A DNA stretch of 64,000 nt, from assembly GCF_039954625.1 (NCBI RefSeq), contig NZ_CP157199.1, positions 3,348,001 to 3,412,000 of the forward strand, written 5' to 3'. Origin of the DNA: Pontimicrobium sp. SW4 (GTDB taxonomy: Bacteria > Bacteroidota > Bacteroidia > Flavobacteriales > Flavobacteriaceae). This document shows, piece after piece, positions 18,901 through 27,283 of the stretch; the first letter of the stretch is position 1; every line of letters starts with the position of its first letter. A model generated the notes under the pieces. The model saw nothing but the letters and a program-made list of their open reading frames with translations, did no database searches and had not been told where the DNA came from. Both the position numbers and the translations under genes were made by a program.

Positions 18901-18916
18901 TTGTGCGGAGTTATTT

Positions 18917-20536
18917 TTATTCGTCCATTTGGCTTTCCCATTCATCTGTAAAAACCAAAAGTTTGTTTTCTCTAATATGTTTGTATTGCTCAGTTGTCAA
19001 ATAAATTAATTCTGCACCATCTCCATACAAACTGTAAAATTTCCCATTTAATTTGTTCTCTGCTATTACGTCATTCATATATTCAAAAAATCTCGTATCA
19101 ATCCAATCTCCGTCAACTTTGAATTCAGTTTCGTAAGTTTTATTGTTAAAATCAAAAGACAATGAAACTGTCTCCTTTTGTAAATCAAAGTTGTCACTGA
19201 TATTTATTGGATTAAATTCTTGATGTGAGATTTTTGAATATTCAGATACAATTTCCTCGTATGGATTTTCCAAATTTCCTAACTCTATATCGAAAGACAA
19301 TATTACTTCAGGAAATGAAATCAGCACATCATTAAGATTTCTATTCTCTTTTTCTTTAACAGTTTCCAAGCTTCTGATTAATTGGTCTTTGTTTAAATGA
19401 GCCAGCAATCCTAACTTTTGATAGTCTTTAATTGCATTGTTAATCTTTTTGGTTGTTAAAGGATTTTTGAAGCTTTCATAACTCAAGTTCCAATAGCTAT
19501 CTGCATATCGAAACATTTTGAGTTGGTTCTTTTTTAATGCTACAATTCCAAAATATTGTTGCGCACTTCCTTGTCTGTGATTATGACTTGATTTGATTAA
19601 ATGCAATCTGTAAGGTGATTGAGAATCTTTCAGAATTTTATTGAAGATTTGATAATACTCTTGTTCATCGATTTTACCTAAATAATTGTTGTCTTTTCCA
19701 ATGTCGTCAGGTGAAATAAAACTCTTTTGTTTGTATGTTTTTCCGTTTGATTTTATGGAAGTAATTAAGTCGTGAGAAATATAGTCACTAAAAGACTCTG
19801 TCGAATCTACTTTAATCTCAAATTTGAAGTCGGTAAAGTCTAATTCGGGCAAAATATCGGAAGTCAGTTTATGAATTTGCTCTAAATAAATTTTCGGGTC
19901 GTTAGAGTATTTTGATAAATCTAAAAATCTCGCTTTCTCGCAATAATCAATAAGTTGAAAGGGCGACTTTAGTTTATTATCATTAATGACTGACTTTAAT
20001 CTGTCATTTTCTTTTTTATCAATAATTTCATTTTCAAAAAGTCCTTTTCTGTAGGTGTCAAGTCTCTTATAACTCATCCATTCCTCAAAATTGACTTGAC
20101 TGGTTAAATCAGGTAAAAATTGGAAAAGATGGATGTATTCGTTGTTGTTTATTCTGTCTGATTGCTCACTAATTTGTTTGTCGTTTATAAGTTCAACCTT
20201 TTTTATCTTTGTGAGATAGTCAAGAAGAAGTCCATTTATTTGATTTTGTTCGGCTTTTTTTAGTTTCTCGTCTCCATAGTCCATTACGGTTCCAAAACTC
20301 GAATACTGATAGCCTGTTTGTTTTTTAAATTCCGCTTGAAATAGTGCATAAATGTATTGTCCATTTGTCAACTGTTCTTCAACTCGAGAAAGCAGTTCAG
20401 TCATCTCTTTGGCTTGTTCAGAGTTGACAAGTTTTATGTCAATCAATTCTTGAATTTTAGATTCCATATTTTGTCCACTCACAGAATTTGCAACTAGAAA
20501 AGTTAGAATTAATATGTAGTTCGTGAGTTTTGTCAT
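18917..20536 (-). CDS. exported protein of unknown function (cassette c1)
   Basis: 539 residues from the ATG at 20536, where a signal peptide begins (MTKLTNYILILTFLVANSVS then GQ). A longer in-frame start at 20671 would read through the neighbouring gene-less unit E1 and is rejected. The mature protein is soluble, Lys/Asp/Glu/Asn-rich with no cysteine clusters. No domain recognised. The ATG lies 12 bases after the cassette boundary at 20548, so no promoter fits inside the cassette. Boundary boxes GTTGTGCG/CGCACAAC match across the gene. Confidence 0.7.
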   Translation of the reverse strand: MTKLTNYILILTFLVANSVSGQNMESKIQELIDIKLVNSEQAKEMTELLSRVEEQLTNGQYIYALFQAEFKKQTGYQYSSFGTVMDYGDEKLKKAEQNQINGLLLDYLTKIKKVELINDKQISEQSDRINNNEYIHLFQFLPDLTSQVNFEEWMSYKRLDTYRKGLFENEIIDKKENDRLKSVINDNKLKSPFQLIDYCEKARFLDLSKYSNDPKIYLEQIHKLTSDILPELDFTDFKFEIKVDSTESFSDYISHDLITSIKSNGKTYKQKSFISPDDIGKDNNYLGKIDEQEYYQIFNKILKDSQSPYRLHLIKSSHNHRQGSAQQYFGIVALKKNQLKMFRYADSYWNLSYESFKNPLTTKKINNAIKDYQKLGLLAHLNKDQLIRSLETVKEKENRNLNDVLISFPEVILSFDIELGNLENPYEEIVSEYSKISHQEFNPINISDNFDLQKETVSLSFDFNNKTYETEFKVDGDWIDTRFFEYMNDVIAENKLNGKFYSLYGDGAELIYLTTEQYKHIRENKLLVFTDEWESQMDE

Positions 20537-20548
20537 AATTACGCACAA

Positions 20549-20775
20549 CGTCCACTGTGTATGGCGTAGTGAGGCGCGCCTCACGGAGAGCCATAATTGC
20601 GCCTCATTCGCTATACACGCTGATGTGTGTAGTTTCGTGAGGAGTTCTCGTAGACTCGAATAAATATACAATTAATTTGGCGAGGTGCAATTAACAGTGG
20701 ACGATGGTATGTAATTAGTAGAAAGGAAGCGTTTGCAAAACGCGATTCTACGTGCCGCAGGCAATTACATACCAT
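20549..20775. repeat. gene-less cassette-like unit E1 (227 bp)
   Basis: First of three base-identical copies. It consists of two back-to-back palindromes. The first is 20549-20703, with outer arms CGTCCACTGT/ACAGTGGACG and inside it a site-like hairpin GTGTATGGCGTAGTGAGGCG against CGCCTCATTCGCTATACAC. The second is 20704-20775, with a 13-bp perfect terminal repeat ATGGTATGTAATT/AATTACATACCAT. It sits exactly at the crossover: CACAA^C on the left, and the start of the c2 site (CGGTCTCGTATAAG) on the right. It has no ORF of its own. Confidence 0.9.
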
Positions 20776-20895
20776 CGGTCTCGTATAAGCGCAGTAGCGG
20801 ATTTTTTTGAGACTTACTTTCGGATTGTAAGATACTTAATTAAACGCAATAGCGGTTCGAGTTGGCACTCAAGCCGCTATTGCGTTTATACAATG
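20776..20895. repeat. cassette recombination site of c2 (attC-like, 120 bp)
   Basis: Left arm CGGTCTCGTATAAGCGCAGT then AGCGG; right arm CCGCTATTGCGTTTATAC then AATG. The junctions are AT^C (unit E1 lies between it and the c1 AA) and G^TT at 20895/20896. The next box GTTAGGCAC pairs with GTGCCTAAC at 22764-22772, and GTTAGGC fits the classical integron core GTTRRRY exactly. A second nested hairpin (AAACGCAATAGCGG/CCGCTATTGCGTTT) lies in the right half. Confidence 0.85.
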
Positions 20896-20912
20896 TTAGG
20901 CACTGGGCTTTT

Positions 20913-21782
20913 TCAGAATTTTCCGTTATCGTTTTTCCATTCACTTTTGGGTATGATGGTCTCAATGACATCCCAATGCTCTGCAATTTTTCCATTTTCA
21001 ACTCTGAAAAGGTCATAAAATGAAGTGTGTTTGTCTGCAAATGAACCTTCGCTTACTACCAATACAAAATTTCCTTCTCCCATTACTGTATGAACTTTAT
21101 CGTATTTCATTGTAATACCTTGTGAAGCCATATATTCCAATGCTTTTCCAAGCCCTGATAGTCCGTCTGCAATTTGCGGATTGTGCTGAATGTAATTGTC
21201 GTCATCAAAATATCCTGCTAATTTTTCCATTTTTCCATTTACCAAAATATCGTTCACAAAGTTTTCTACCAACGTTTTGTTTTCTTTGGTCTTGTCCAAA
21301 TCTGTAATTTCGGTTATTCCGTCAGCCATTGTGTGTCCACTCGGGTTTGGGGTTTCTGGTTTTTCTTGCAGATTGTCCCAATGCTCTACAATTTTACCAT
21401 CTTCAAAACGGAAAATGTCAAAACCTATTTTTGGTCCGAAAAAATTGTAATCGGTTTGGGCAAAAACCAAATCTCCATCTTGAAATGCTCTTACAGTATT
21501 TACTTTTGCTGAATTCGGTGGAAGTTGTTGCAACAATGCTCCAAATCCTGCAAGTCCGTCCTCAACTCCAAGATTGTGTTGAATGTACTTGTCTGGATTA
21601 ATGTATCCAACTGGTTCTTGAGCTCCTGTTTCTATGCTTTTTAAAAGAGCAACTACTTTTTCTTTGTTTGAGATTTCCATTTTTTCTTCTTTTTTAGTTT
21701 CTATGTTTTGTTTTTGTTGTCCGTTGCAAGAAGTCAAGCCCATTGCTAAAACTACTGTTGTACTTAATAGTATCTGTTTCAT
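20913..21782 (-). CDS. lipoprotein with two NTF2/SnoaL-like domains (cassette c2)
   Basis: 289 residues from the ATG at 21782, which begins an SPII signal (LSTTVVLAMGLTSCNG). Two homologous SnoaL-like domains follow, about residues 35-155 and 160-285. Both contain the words YIQHNxxxxDGLxGxGxxL and DxFRxExGKIxEHWD, so it is an internal duplication. NTF2-like folds bind small molecules or act as cyclases or isomerases; the substrate is unknown. It shares the cassette with the AraC gene upstream (89 bases apart), which may control it. Confidence 0.8.
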   Translation of the reverse strand: MKQILLSTTVVLAMGLTSCNGQQKQNIETKKEEKMEISNKEKVVALLKSIETGAQEPVGYINPDKYIQHNLGVEDGLAGFGALLQQLPPNSAKVNTVRAFQDGDLVFAQTDYNFFGPKIGFDIFRFEDGKIVEHWDNLQEKPETPNPSGHTMADGITEITDLDKTKENKTLVENFVNDILVNGKMEKLAGYFDDDNYIQHNPQIADGLSGLGKALEYMASQGITMKYDKVHTVMGEGNFVLVVSEGSFADKHTSFYDLFRVENGKIAEHWDVIETIIPKSEWKNDNGKF

Positions 21783-21871
21783 TTTTTTGATTTTAATTTG
21801 ATACTGCAAAGTTGCGGCAAGGAAGAAGAAAAGTGGCTATACAAATAGGTCTTTGAATGATACTTTTGAGC

Positions 21872-22732
21872 CTAAATGTATTTTTCGCTAAAGGAAATTG
21901 GTGTTACCCCTGTGTGTTTCTTAAAGTATTTGATAAAGTTGGTTGGTTCTTCAAACCCCAATGAATAGGATATTTCTTTAACGCTATCGCTGGTATGAGC
22001 CAACAATCGCTTGCATTCAAGCAAAACTCTATCATCTATGATATTTTTAGGCGATTTCCCAAATATCTTTGAAGTCGTTTGATTTAACCTTTTTGGAGAA
22101 ATATTCATTTTGTTTGCGTAAAAACCTACATTTTTATGTTGGATAAAATTGTTTTCCAAAAGATCTTTGAAAGTCAAGGCAAATTCTAAATTCGTGTCTT
22201 TGTCTAATGGGACAAAACCTTGTTTTTTTCTTTCCCTTTCAGAATGCAACAAGAGATTCCGCAAGTTATTTCTAATAATGTCAGTTTGATATTCATCTTT
22301 TAGATTTTCTGTTTCGGTTTCAAGTTGCTTAAATATTGTCTCGATAATCGAATCTGAAATATTGATTTGAGCAACAGAAAGCAAATCATTAAAGAGAATT
22401 GTGCCTTTTAAAAATTGAGTATCCAACCTTGTTTTGCAGTAAAAATTGTCGGTAAACAGAATGGCTTTTCCTTTAAATTTTGTTTTGGTGTCAAAAATTT
22501 GAACGCTGTTTTTATTGATAAACAATAAAGAATTGCGATTGATACTTATGGGGTTAAAATCCACATTGTGAGTTGGTAAACCTTCTTGAAACCAAAATAT
22601 TTGATAAAATTCCGCTCTGTGAGGTTTTTGTATTTCTTCAGAAAATTCGTTAAAAAGGAAATCAAAGTCTATGATTTCAAACTCCTGCGGAAGCCCTTCT
22701 TTGAAGTCATATTTTTGAATTTTATCTTTCAC
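21872..22732 (-). CDS. AraC-family transcription regulator (cassette c2)
   Basis: 286 residues. The N-terminal cupin-like half contains PHRAEFYQIFWFQEG near residue 38. The C-terminal two-HTH domain shows NKMNISPKRLNQTTSKIFGK near residue 208, and ISYSLGFEEPTNFIKYFKKH followed by TGVTP near residue 255, a standard AraC signature. It is the first gene of a two-gene cassette with the NTF2-like lipoprotein downstream. It probably regulates its own cassette in response to an unknown ligand. The start is 39 bases from the boundary at 22771. Confidence 0.9.
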   Translation of the reverse strand: MKDKIQKYDFKEGLPQEFEIIDFDFLFNEFSEEIQKPHRAEFYQIFWFQEGLPTHNVDFNPISINRNSLLFINKNSVQIFDTKTKFKGKAILFTDNFYCKTRLDTQFLKGTILFNDLLSVAQINISDSIIETIFKQLETETENLKDEYQTDIIRNNLRNLLLHSERERKKQGFVPLDKDTNLEFALTFKDLLENNFIQHKNVGFYANKMNISPKRLNQTTSKIFGKSPKNIIDDRVLLECKRLLAHTSDSVKEISYSLGFEEPTNFIKYFKKHTGVTPISFSEKYI

Positions 22733-22771
22733 TTTTTAATTGGTTCTGAAGTTTTTCCGCCTTGTGCCTAA

Positions 22772-22892
22772 CGTGTTTGTATAAGATTAGTTGCGTGTTT
22801 TTTAGTACCTAATTTAGCAAATAAAAACCGAATAGAAAATCCGCGAGAATTTTCGTAAGTAGGCTTGCACTAGCAATTAATTTTATACGTTG
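22772..22892. repeat. cassette recombination site of c3 (attC-like, 121 bp)
   Basis: Left arm CGTGTTTGTATAAGATTAGT then TGCGTG; right arm CTAGCAATTAATTTTATACG then TTG. Junctions AA^C (22771/22772) and G^TT (22892/22893). An internal hairpin of GAAAATCC/GAATTTTC type lies near 22835-22856. The box GTTGGCAACA (22892-22901) pairs with TGTTGCCAAC (24476-24485) across the c3 gene. Confidence 0.88.
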
Positions 22893-22912
22893 TTGGCAAC
22901 AGTTTTTTTACT

Positions 22913-24388
22913 CTAGTCTTTTTTTAACAACTCATTCAATGTTTTCTTTGAGCTTTCACTACCTAATTCCACTGCTTTTGTGTAACTCTTCAAGGCTTCT
23001 TCTTTTTTGTCGTATTTTAAGTAAGCTTCACCAAGTGAATCCCATAAATTGCCATCTTCAGGGAATAACTTCACATTAAGTTTAAATAATTCTAACGCCC
23101 AATCAGGTTTGTCCTCTTTTTTTAATCTGCTATATCCTAGTTGGTTAAGAATTGCATGATTACTAAAATCGTAATTAAGATTCTTGTTTAAATAAGCGGG
23201 TAATTTTTCTGCATTTGAAGATGGATTCGTTTTCATAAATTCATGAATTAACTCATAAATGTTCTTGGAAATTGGTGTTTTGTTATAATTTGAATCAAAA
23301 ATCATTTTACCTATTTCTCGGGCAACGTTTTCTGATTCACTTCCTAAAAACACATTTGTTATATATATAACAACCACATCATCATCTATAAATCTAACAA
23401 AATCTGCAAAATACAGCCCATTACTACCATTATGAGCAACGATTTTAGTGTCTCTATTACTTTGAGATATTGCCCAACCATATCCATAAAAAGATGTCAT
23501 TTTATCATTTTCGGCTACATACGGTGTTTCTTGAACTAGTCTTGTTTCTGATGCTAAAACTACATTGTTTTTTAAAGCAATATGCCATTTATATAAATCT
23601 TCAATTGTGGAATGAATGTCACCTTTACCTATACTATACCAATGTTTATCATTGTAAGGTAGGTGCTGTTGGGTTGTTCCCCAATCTGCCCATTGCTCAT
23701 CATTTCTGTTATAGTAATAGCCATGTGCTAATCTTTCTGTGCCAAAATTGATACTCTTATATCCTGTACTTTTCATTTGAGAAGGCACAAACAAATAATC
23801 ATTTAGAAAAGAACCATACGTTTGTCCTGAAACAGATTCTATTATTGCAGTAAGTATAATATAGTTGGCATTTGCATATTGGTACTTTGTACCAGGTTTA
23901 GATTGTAATTCTGATTCAAAAAAATCTTTTAAAAACTGTTCTTTACTTGCTTCATTGTATCTGAATCCTCCAGTTCTATTAGAAATTCCTGAAGTATGAG
24001 TTAATAATTGATGAATACTAATATCCCTTTTGTCTATAGGTGCCTGATTAAAATATGAACCTATTTTATCAGATGCTTTTATCCTTCCTTGCTCTACGAG
24101 TTTTAAAATAGCCGATGCTGTAAATTGTTTTGTTACAGAACCAATATTAAAAACGGTTGATGGTGAATTAGGTATTTTATTTTTCCTATCAGCCCATCCA
24201 TATCCTTTAGATAAAATAATTTCTCCTTTTTTAGAAACTAAAACAACTCCAGAAAAGCCATTCGTTACGCTTGATTCCAAATAAGTGTCAATTCTATTAA
24301 ATAGTTCTTTATTTGTGCTTTGAGAAAAAGAATTTAGTGTTAAAAGGGTTATGAAAGCGATAATTAGTGCTTTAATAGATGAATTCAT
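22913..24388 (-). CDS. serine hydrolase of the beta-lactamase/class C family with TPR tail (cassette c3)
   Basis: 491 residues. Signal peptide (LIIAFITLLTLNSFSQ). Beta-lactamase-like domain at about residues 30-355: SxxK in GSVTKQFT near residue 85, YxN in YANANY near residue 172, and a third motif HNGSNG near residue 320. Residues 370-490 form TPR-like helices (LFPEDGNLWDSLGEAYLKYD). Such proteins are peptidases or esterases in the periplasm; a true beta-lactamase is not implied. Upstream of the ATG lies a tetranucleotide repeat. Confidence 0.9.
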   Translation of the reverse strand: MNSSIKALIIAFITLLTLNSFSQSTNKELFNRIDTYLESSVTNGFSGVVLVSKKGEIILSKGYGWADRKNKIPNSPSTVFNIGSVTKQFTASAILKLVEQGRIKASDKIGSYFNQAPIDKRDISIHQLLTHTSGISNRTGGFRYNEASKEQFLKDFFESELQSKPGTKYQYANANYIILTAIIESVSGQTYGSFLNDYLFVPSQMKSTGYKSINFGTERLAHGYYYNRNDEQWADWGTTQQHLPYNDKHWYSIGKGDIHSTIEDLYKWHIALKNNVVLASETRLVQETPYVAENDKMTSFYGYGWAISQSNRDTKIVAHNGSNGLYFADFVRFIDDDVVVIYITNVFLGSESENVAREIGKMIFDSNYNKTPISKNIYELIHEFMKTNPSSNAEKLPAYLNKNLNYDFSNHAILNQLGYSRLKKEDKPDWALELFKLNVKLFPEDGNLWDSLGEAYLKYDKKEEALKSYTKAVELGSESSKKTLNELLKKD

Positions 24389-24399
24389 TTTATTATTTT

Positions 24400-24427
24400 T
24401 TGATTGATTGATTGATTGATTGATTGA
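24400..24427. repeat. GATT tetranucleotide microsatellite upstream of the c3 gene
   Basis: TGATTGATTGATTGATTGAT continues for 28 bases, nearly seven units, 12-39 bases upstream of the ATG of the serine hydrolase. Read in the gene direction it is (TCAA)n. Slippage here would change the spacing between any promoter or RBS and the start codon. Confidence 0.85.
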
Positions 24428-24484
24428 AGAATAAGTCTGTCAGTTTTCTATTAAGTTACAGTTTTTATTCAAAATTGTTGCCAA

Positions 24485-24711
24485 CGTCCACTGTGTATGG
24501 CGTAGTGAGGCGCGCCTCACGGAGAGCCATAATTGCGCCTCATTCGCTATACACGCTGATGTGTGTAGTTTCGTGAGGAGTTCTCGTAGACTCGAATAAA
24601 TATACAATTAATTTGGCGAGGTGCAATTAACAGTGGACGATGGTATGTAATTAGTAGAAAGGAAGCGTTTGCAAAACGCGATTCTACGTGCCGCAGGCAA
24701 TTACATACCAT
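24485..24711. repeat. gene-less cassette-like unit E2 (227 bp)
   Basis: Base-for-base identical to E1 and E3 as read. Left flank GCCAA^C (end of c3), right flank CGTGTTTGTGTATGG (start of the c4 site). Removing it would restore a contiguous GCCAACGTGTTTGTGTATGG. Confidence 0.92.
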
Positions 24712-24834
24712 CGTGTTTGTGTATGGTTTCGTTGCGTGAAAATCCGCGAGGATTTTCAGATTAAGAAACCAAGATAGTAAAAGTGCGAGGAATTTCCGAT
24801 TAGGAAATTCAGAAGCAATGAACTATACACGGTG
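24712..24834. repeat. cassette recombination site of c4 (attC-like, 123 bp)
   Basis: Left arm CGTGTTTGTGTATGGTTTCG then TTGCGTG; right arm AGAAGCAATGAACTATACAC then GGTG. Internal hairpin AAAATCC-GCGA-GGATTTT at 24738-24755, and a second AGGAATTTCC/GGAAATTC region. Junction G^TT at 24834/24835. The box GTTGGCATTA pairs with TAATGCCAAC (26315-26324). Confidence 0.88.
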
Positions 24835-24849
24835 TTGGCATTAGTGTTT

Positions 24850-26289
24850 CTATCTGTAAATGGATATTTTTTCTGGGTCAATTAGTTCGTAGACAAATGG
24901 AACAGGGTTAAATCCTCCATTTCCATATCTAATTCTATCACCAGAATTTTCTTTATTCTTTATAAGTTTCTCTTTTAATTCACTCTCATTTTTAACATCA
25001 AAAATAGTTTTTATCTTTTCGAAATGTTTTTGAGAAGACATCTTGTCAAAAAAATTAAATCCACCGTTTCTTTCTCCATATAAATAAGTGTTTGGAAACC
25101 AACGGTCGTAATGGTTAGTTGTTTCTAAATAGCTAATACAATAACATAAAGTATCTGAAAATATTAATACTTGTTTATTTATTTGGTCAGATAGATTTGT
25201 GATTATATAATGTCCAAAACCAGTAATTTTATTAAATGTTTGATTGATATAATTTTCTAAATTTTGATGGTATTCATATAAAAATGGAAAGCTGCTCGGT
25301 TCTTGATTATTTCTATATGGGTCTTTAATAAAATATTTAGAATGAAGTAATTCCGATATGAAATCATAATCTTTGTTTTTTATACCAACTGCAATTGTAT
25401 AAATAAACAATTCTTGGAAGATTATTTTAAAAGTATCAAATTCATTACCTGACCAGCTACTTCTTTCATCTCTTGGTTTTAGATACATTGGTTTGTTTTC
25501 AAAGAATTCGATGACAATTTCACTTGAAAAACCCGTTTTATTTGACGTTAATAAGTCAATGAATTTTATGAAATCCTCTCTTAATGGTTTATAATTCTTC
25601 AATGTCTCCGTTAGCATTTCTCCAAAACCCTTAATGTCATTAGGTGAATTTGCAAGATTAAAATCCCATAATTTATCTAAAAAAGAATCTAGAAAATCTG
25701 ACCCATATTTTTGATTGAAAGTTTGGTTCTTCTTGATTTGATTCTCAATAGTTCTAATTTTACTATTAGTTTCTGATAAATCAACTTTATTTTCAGTTAT
25801 ATAAGTCGGTGGTTTTGTTCCAAGTTTAGGTTTTGGTATTGAAGGTGCTTCTAAAATATTTCTTAATAATTCTTCATAGCTATCTTCATAATCTTCTTCT
25901 TGTGAAAAATCAATATATTTTCTACTTGACAAATAAACTGGCAAATATGCTTTTCCATCTTCATCTCTCTCAAGAACAATTGGAATAAATTTTTCCTGCT
26001 TTTCGTTAGAATATAAATTAGGACTTATTATTTGTGTTTCAGTTCCGACACCACCTTCTCTATCATCAGCTTTTTCAGAGTATTTTTTGTCACAGATTAT
26101 TAATACTCTGAAGATATCTTTTGACTTCACCATTTCTTCCATAAAACTATGAATATCGTGTCCGTCTTTTAAGCTCCATCTATCTAAAATAACATCTACG
26201 GTATCTGTCATTAATCTTTTTCCAAGATTAACTATCCAATCTTGATGTTCTTTATTTCCCCAACTATATGATATAAAAATTTTTTTCAT
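24850..26289 (-). CDS. SEFIR/TIR-like domain protein (cassette c4), probable immune effector
   Basis: 479 residues. Residues 1-150 match a SEFIR domain: KKIFISYSWGNKEHQDWIVN, VDVILDRWSLKDGHDIHSFM, RVLIICDKKYSEKADDREGG and VGTETQIISP. SEFIR and TIR domains mediate signalling or NAD+ cleavage in bacterial and eukaryotic immunity. Residues 175-479 form a mostly helical region with hydrophobic stretches, unfamiliar to me, which could sense or form the effector part. A catalytic Glu cannot be assigned with certainty. It stands alone in its cassette, with the ATG 34 bases from the boundary. Confidence 0.8.
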   Translation of the reverse strand: MKKIFISYSWGNKEHQDWIVNLGKRLMTDTVDVILDRWSLKDGHDIHSFMEEMVKSKDIFRVLIICDKKYSEKADDREGGVGTETQIISPNLYSNEKQEKFIPIVLERDEDGKAYLPVYLSSRKYIDFSQEEDYEDSYEELLRNILEAPSIPKPKLGTKPPTYITENKVDLSETNSKIRTIENQIKKNQTFNQKYGSDFLDSFLDKLWDFNLANSPNDIKGFGEMLTETLKNYKPLREDFIKFIDLLTSNKTGFSSEIVIEFFENKPMYLKPRDERSSWSGNEFDTFKIIFQELFIYTIAVGIKNKDYDFISELLHSKYFIKDPYRNNQEPSSFPFLYEYHQNLENYINQTFNKITGFGHYIITNLSDQINKQVLIFSDTLCYCISYLETTNHYDRWFPNTYLYGERNGGFNFFDKMSSQKHFEKIKTIFDVKNESELKEKLIKNKENSGDRIRYGNGGFNPVPFVYELIDPEKISIYR

Positions 26290-26323
26290 TCGAAGATTTA
26301 GGTTGATTTTGCATTAATGCCAA

Positions 26324-26444
26324 CGGTTTGTGTAAGGATAGTTGCGTGATTAAGCAACTAGCTTAATAAAAATGGGACGAACCAGAGGAAAATCCGCAGG
26401 ATTTTCCGAGTAGGCAAGTACCAAGCAATTATTTTTACACGTTG
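26324..26444. repeat. cassette recombination site of c5 (attC-like, 121 bp)
   Basis: Left arm CGGTTTGTGTAAGGATAGTT then GCGTG; right arm ACCAAGCAATTATTTTTACA then CGTTG. Internal hairpin GGAAAATCC-GCA-GGATTTTCC. Box GTTACCAAC at 26444-26452 pairs with GTTGGTAAC at 27078-27086. The right arm also encodes the last residues and stop of the c5 gene. Confidence 0.88.
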
Positions 26445-27070
26445 TTACCAACTGGCTTTATTTCCGTTATTGGAATCGGTTCATATTTTTCCTTTTTCGC
26501 AATATGAGTCAATTCCGTTAATATTTTTTCTAATTCTTGTATTGAGTTAAGTTTTTCTTTTCTCGTATCAATTCGTTTTGTAAAAGAGTGGCGAGAGAAG
26601 TCAATATTCGAATAGTCATATTCTTTCGCTTTTCGCAAATAGTCTTTAGAATTCAGATGGTCAGTCAGCCCATAAATGCTAAACTCTGCGATTTTTGGTT
26701 TTCTTATATCAATATCAAAAGCAACTTGACATTCATTAATTTCAGCGAATTTAATATAGTCAACTAAACTGTTATGGTTTGTTTTGATAGCCTTTTTGGT
26801 AAATCCAATTTTTTCCAATTCCGAATATGGTTTTTTAGAAAGAATCCGATTTTTATATTTCCTTTTTCGAAACCAGTCGAAAATCCAAGCAGATAGAACA
26901 AATGCAGGCGCAAAAATCAGAGTTATAGAATAAATTATGAAAATCCATTTAGTCGTAATTTCTGAATAAAAGAAAAGTAGATAGATTGAGAATCCACTCG
27001 TCAGAATTCCACTAATCCACAAATAGCCTTTAATTAAAAATCTTTTATTTAATTCTAAAAGTTCGTTCAT
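26435..27070 (-). CDS. two-helix membrane protein of unknown function (cassette c5)
   Basis: 211 residues. Two hydrophobic segments (near residues 14-34 and 40-64) are followed by a soluble domain of about 140 residues rich in Lys, Glu and Ile. No family recognised. The coding region enters the recombination site: the last residues VGNNV and the stop codon are read from 26435-26449. The C-terminus would therefore change with the neighbouring cassette if the site recombined. Confidence 0.65.
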   Translation of the reverse strand: MNELLELNKRFLIKGYLWISGILTSGFSIYLLFFYSEITTKWIFIIYSITLIFAPAFVLSAWIFDWFRKRKYKNRILSKKPYSELEKIGFTKKAIKTNHNSLVDYIKFAEINECQVAFDIDIRKPKIAEFSIYGLTDHLNSKDYLRKAKEYDYSNIDFSRHSFTKRIDTRKEKLNSIQELEKILTELTHIAKKEKYEPIPITEIKPVGNNV

Positions 27071-27085
27071 TCAGCTTGTTGGTAA

Positions 27086-27268
27086 CGATCTGTGTATGAA
27101 ACGTAGCGTGTAAAAAAACACTAACTTTTCGGATTAACACAGAGCCGAATTTTATATTTTGTTTTTAATTTTTCTCTTTTTAAAAGCCAAATTAAAAATT
27201 TGGCGGACTTTCTAAATATACACAACCCTTTCGATTAAGCACTTATTAGCTATGTTTTATACACCGTG
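27086..27268. repeat. cassette recombination site of c6 (attC-like, 183 bp, longest)
   Basis: Left arm CGATCTGTGTATGAAACGTA then GCGTG; right arm TTAGCTATGTTTTATACACC then GTG. It is about 60 bp longer than its neighbours because the interior is larger (it holds AAATTTTTAATTTGGC-type repeats). Boundaries AA^C 27085/27086, G^TT 27268/27269. Box GTTGTGTTT pairs with AAACACAAC (27766-27774). Confidence 0.8.
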
Positions 27269-27283
27269 TTGTGTTTTCGTTTT

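Noticed and set aside
20537..20671. Extended start of the c1 gene at 20671
   Set aside because: The extra 45 codons are read from gene-less unit E1; the signal peptide starts at the ATG at 20536.
20549..20775. E1-E3 as an ordinary MITE with target duplication
   Set aside because: No clear target duplication beyond the shared C or CG; all three lie at cassette crossovers. A MITE that prefers such hairpins is still possible.
20752..21607. Plus-strand ORFs in the 20752-21607 region (for example 88, 61, 84 and 90 codons)
   Set aside because: They are antisense shadows of the NTF2-like lipoprotein gene and of the recombination site; no family resemblance.
22913..24388. c3 gene as a resistance beta-lactamase
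   Set aside because: The SxxK/YxN motifs define a broad serine hydrolase family; the TPR tail and the lack of a typical KTG box argue against a resistance enzyme.
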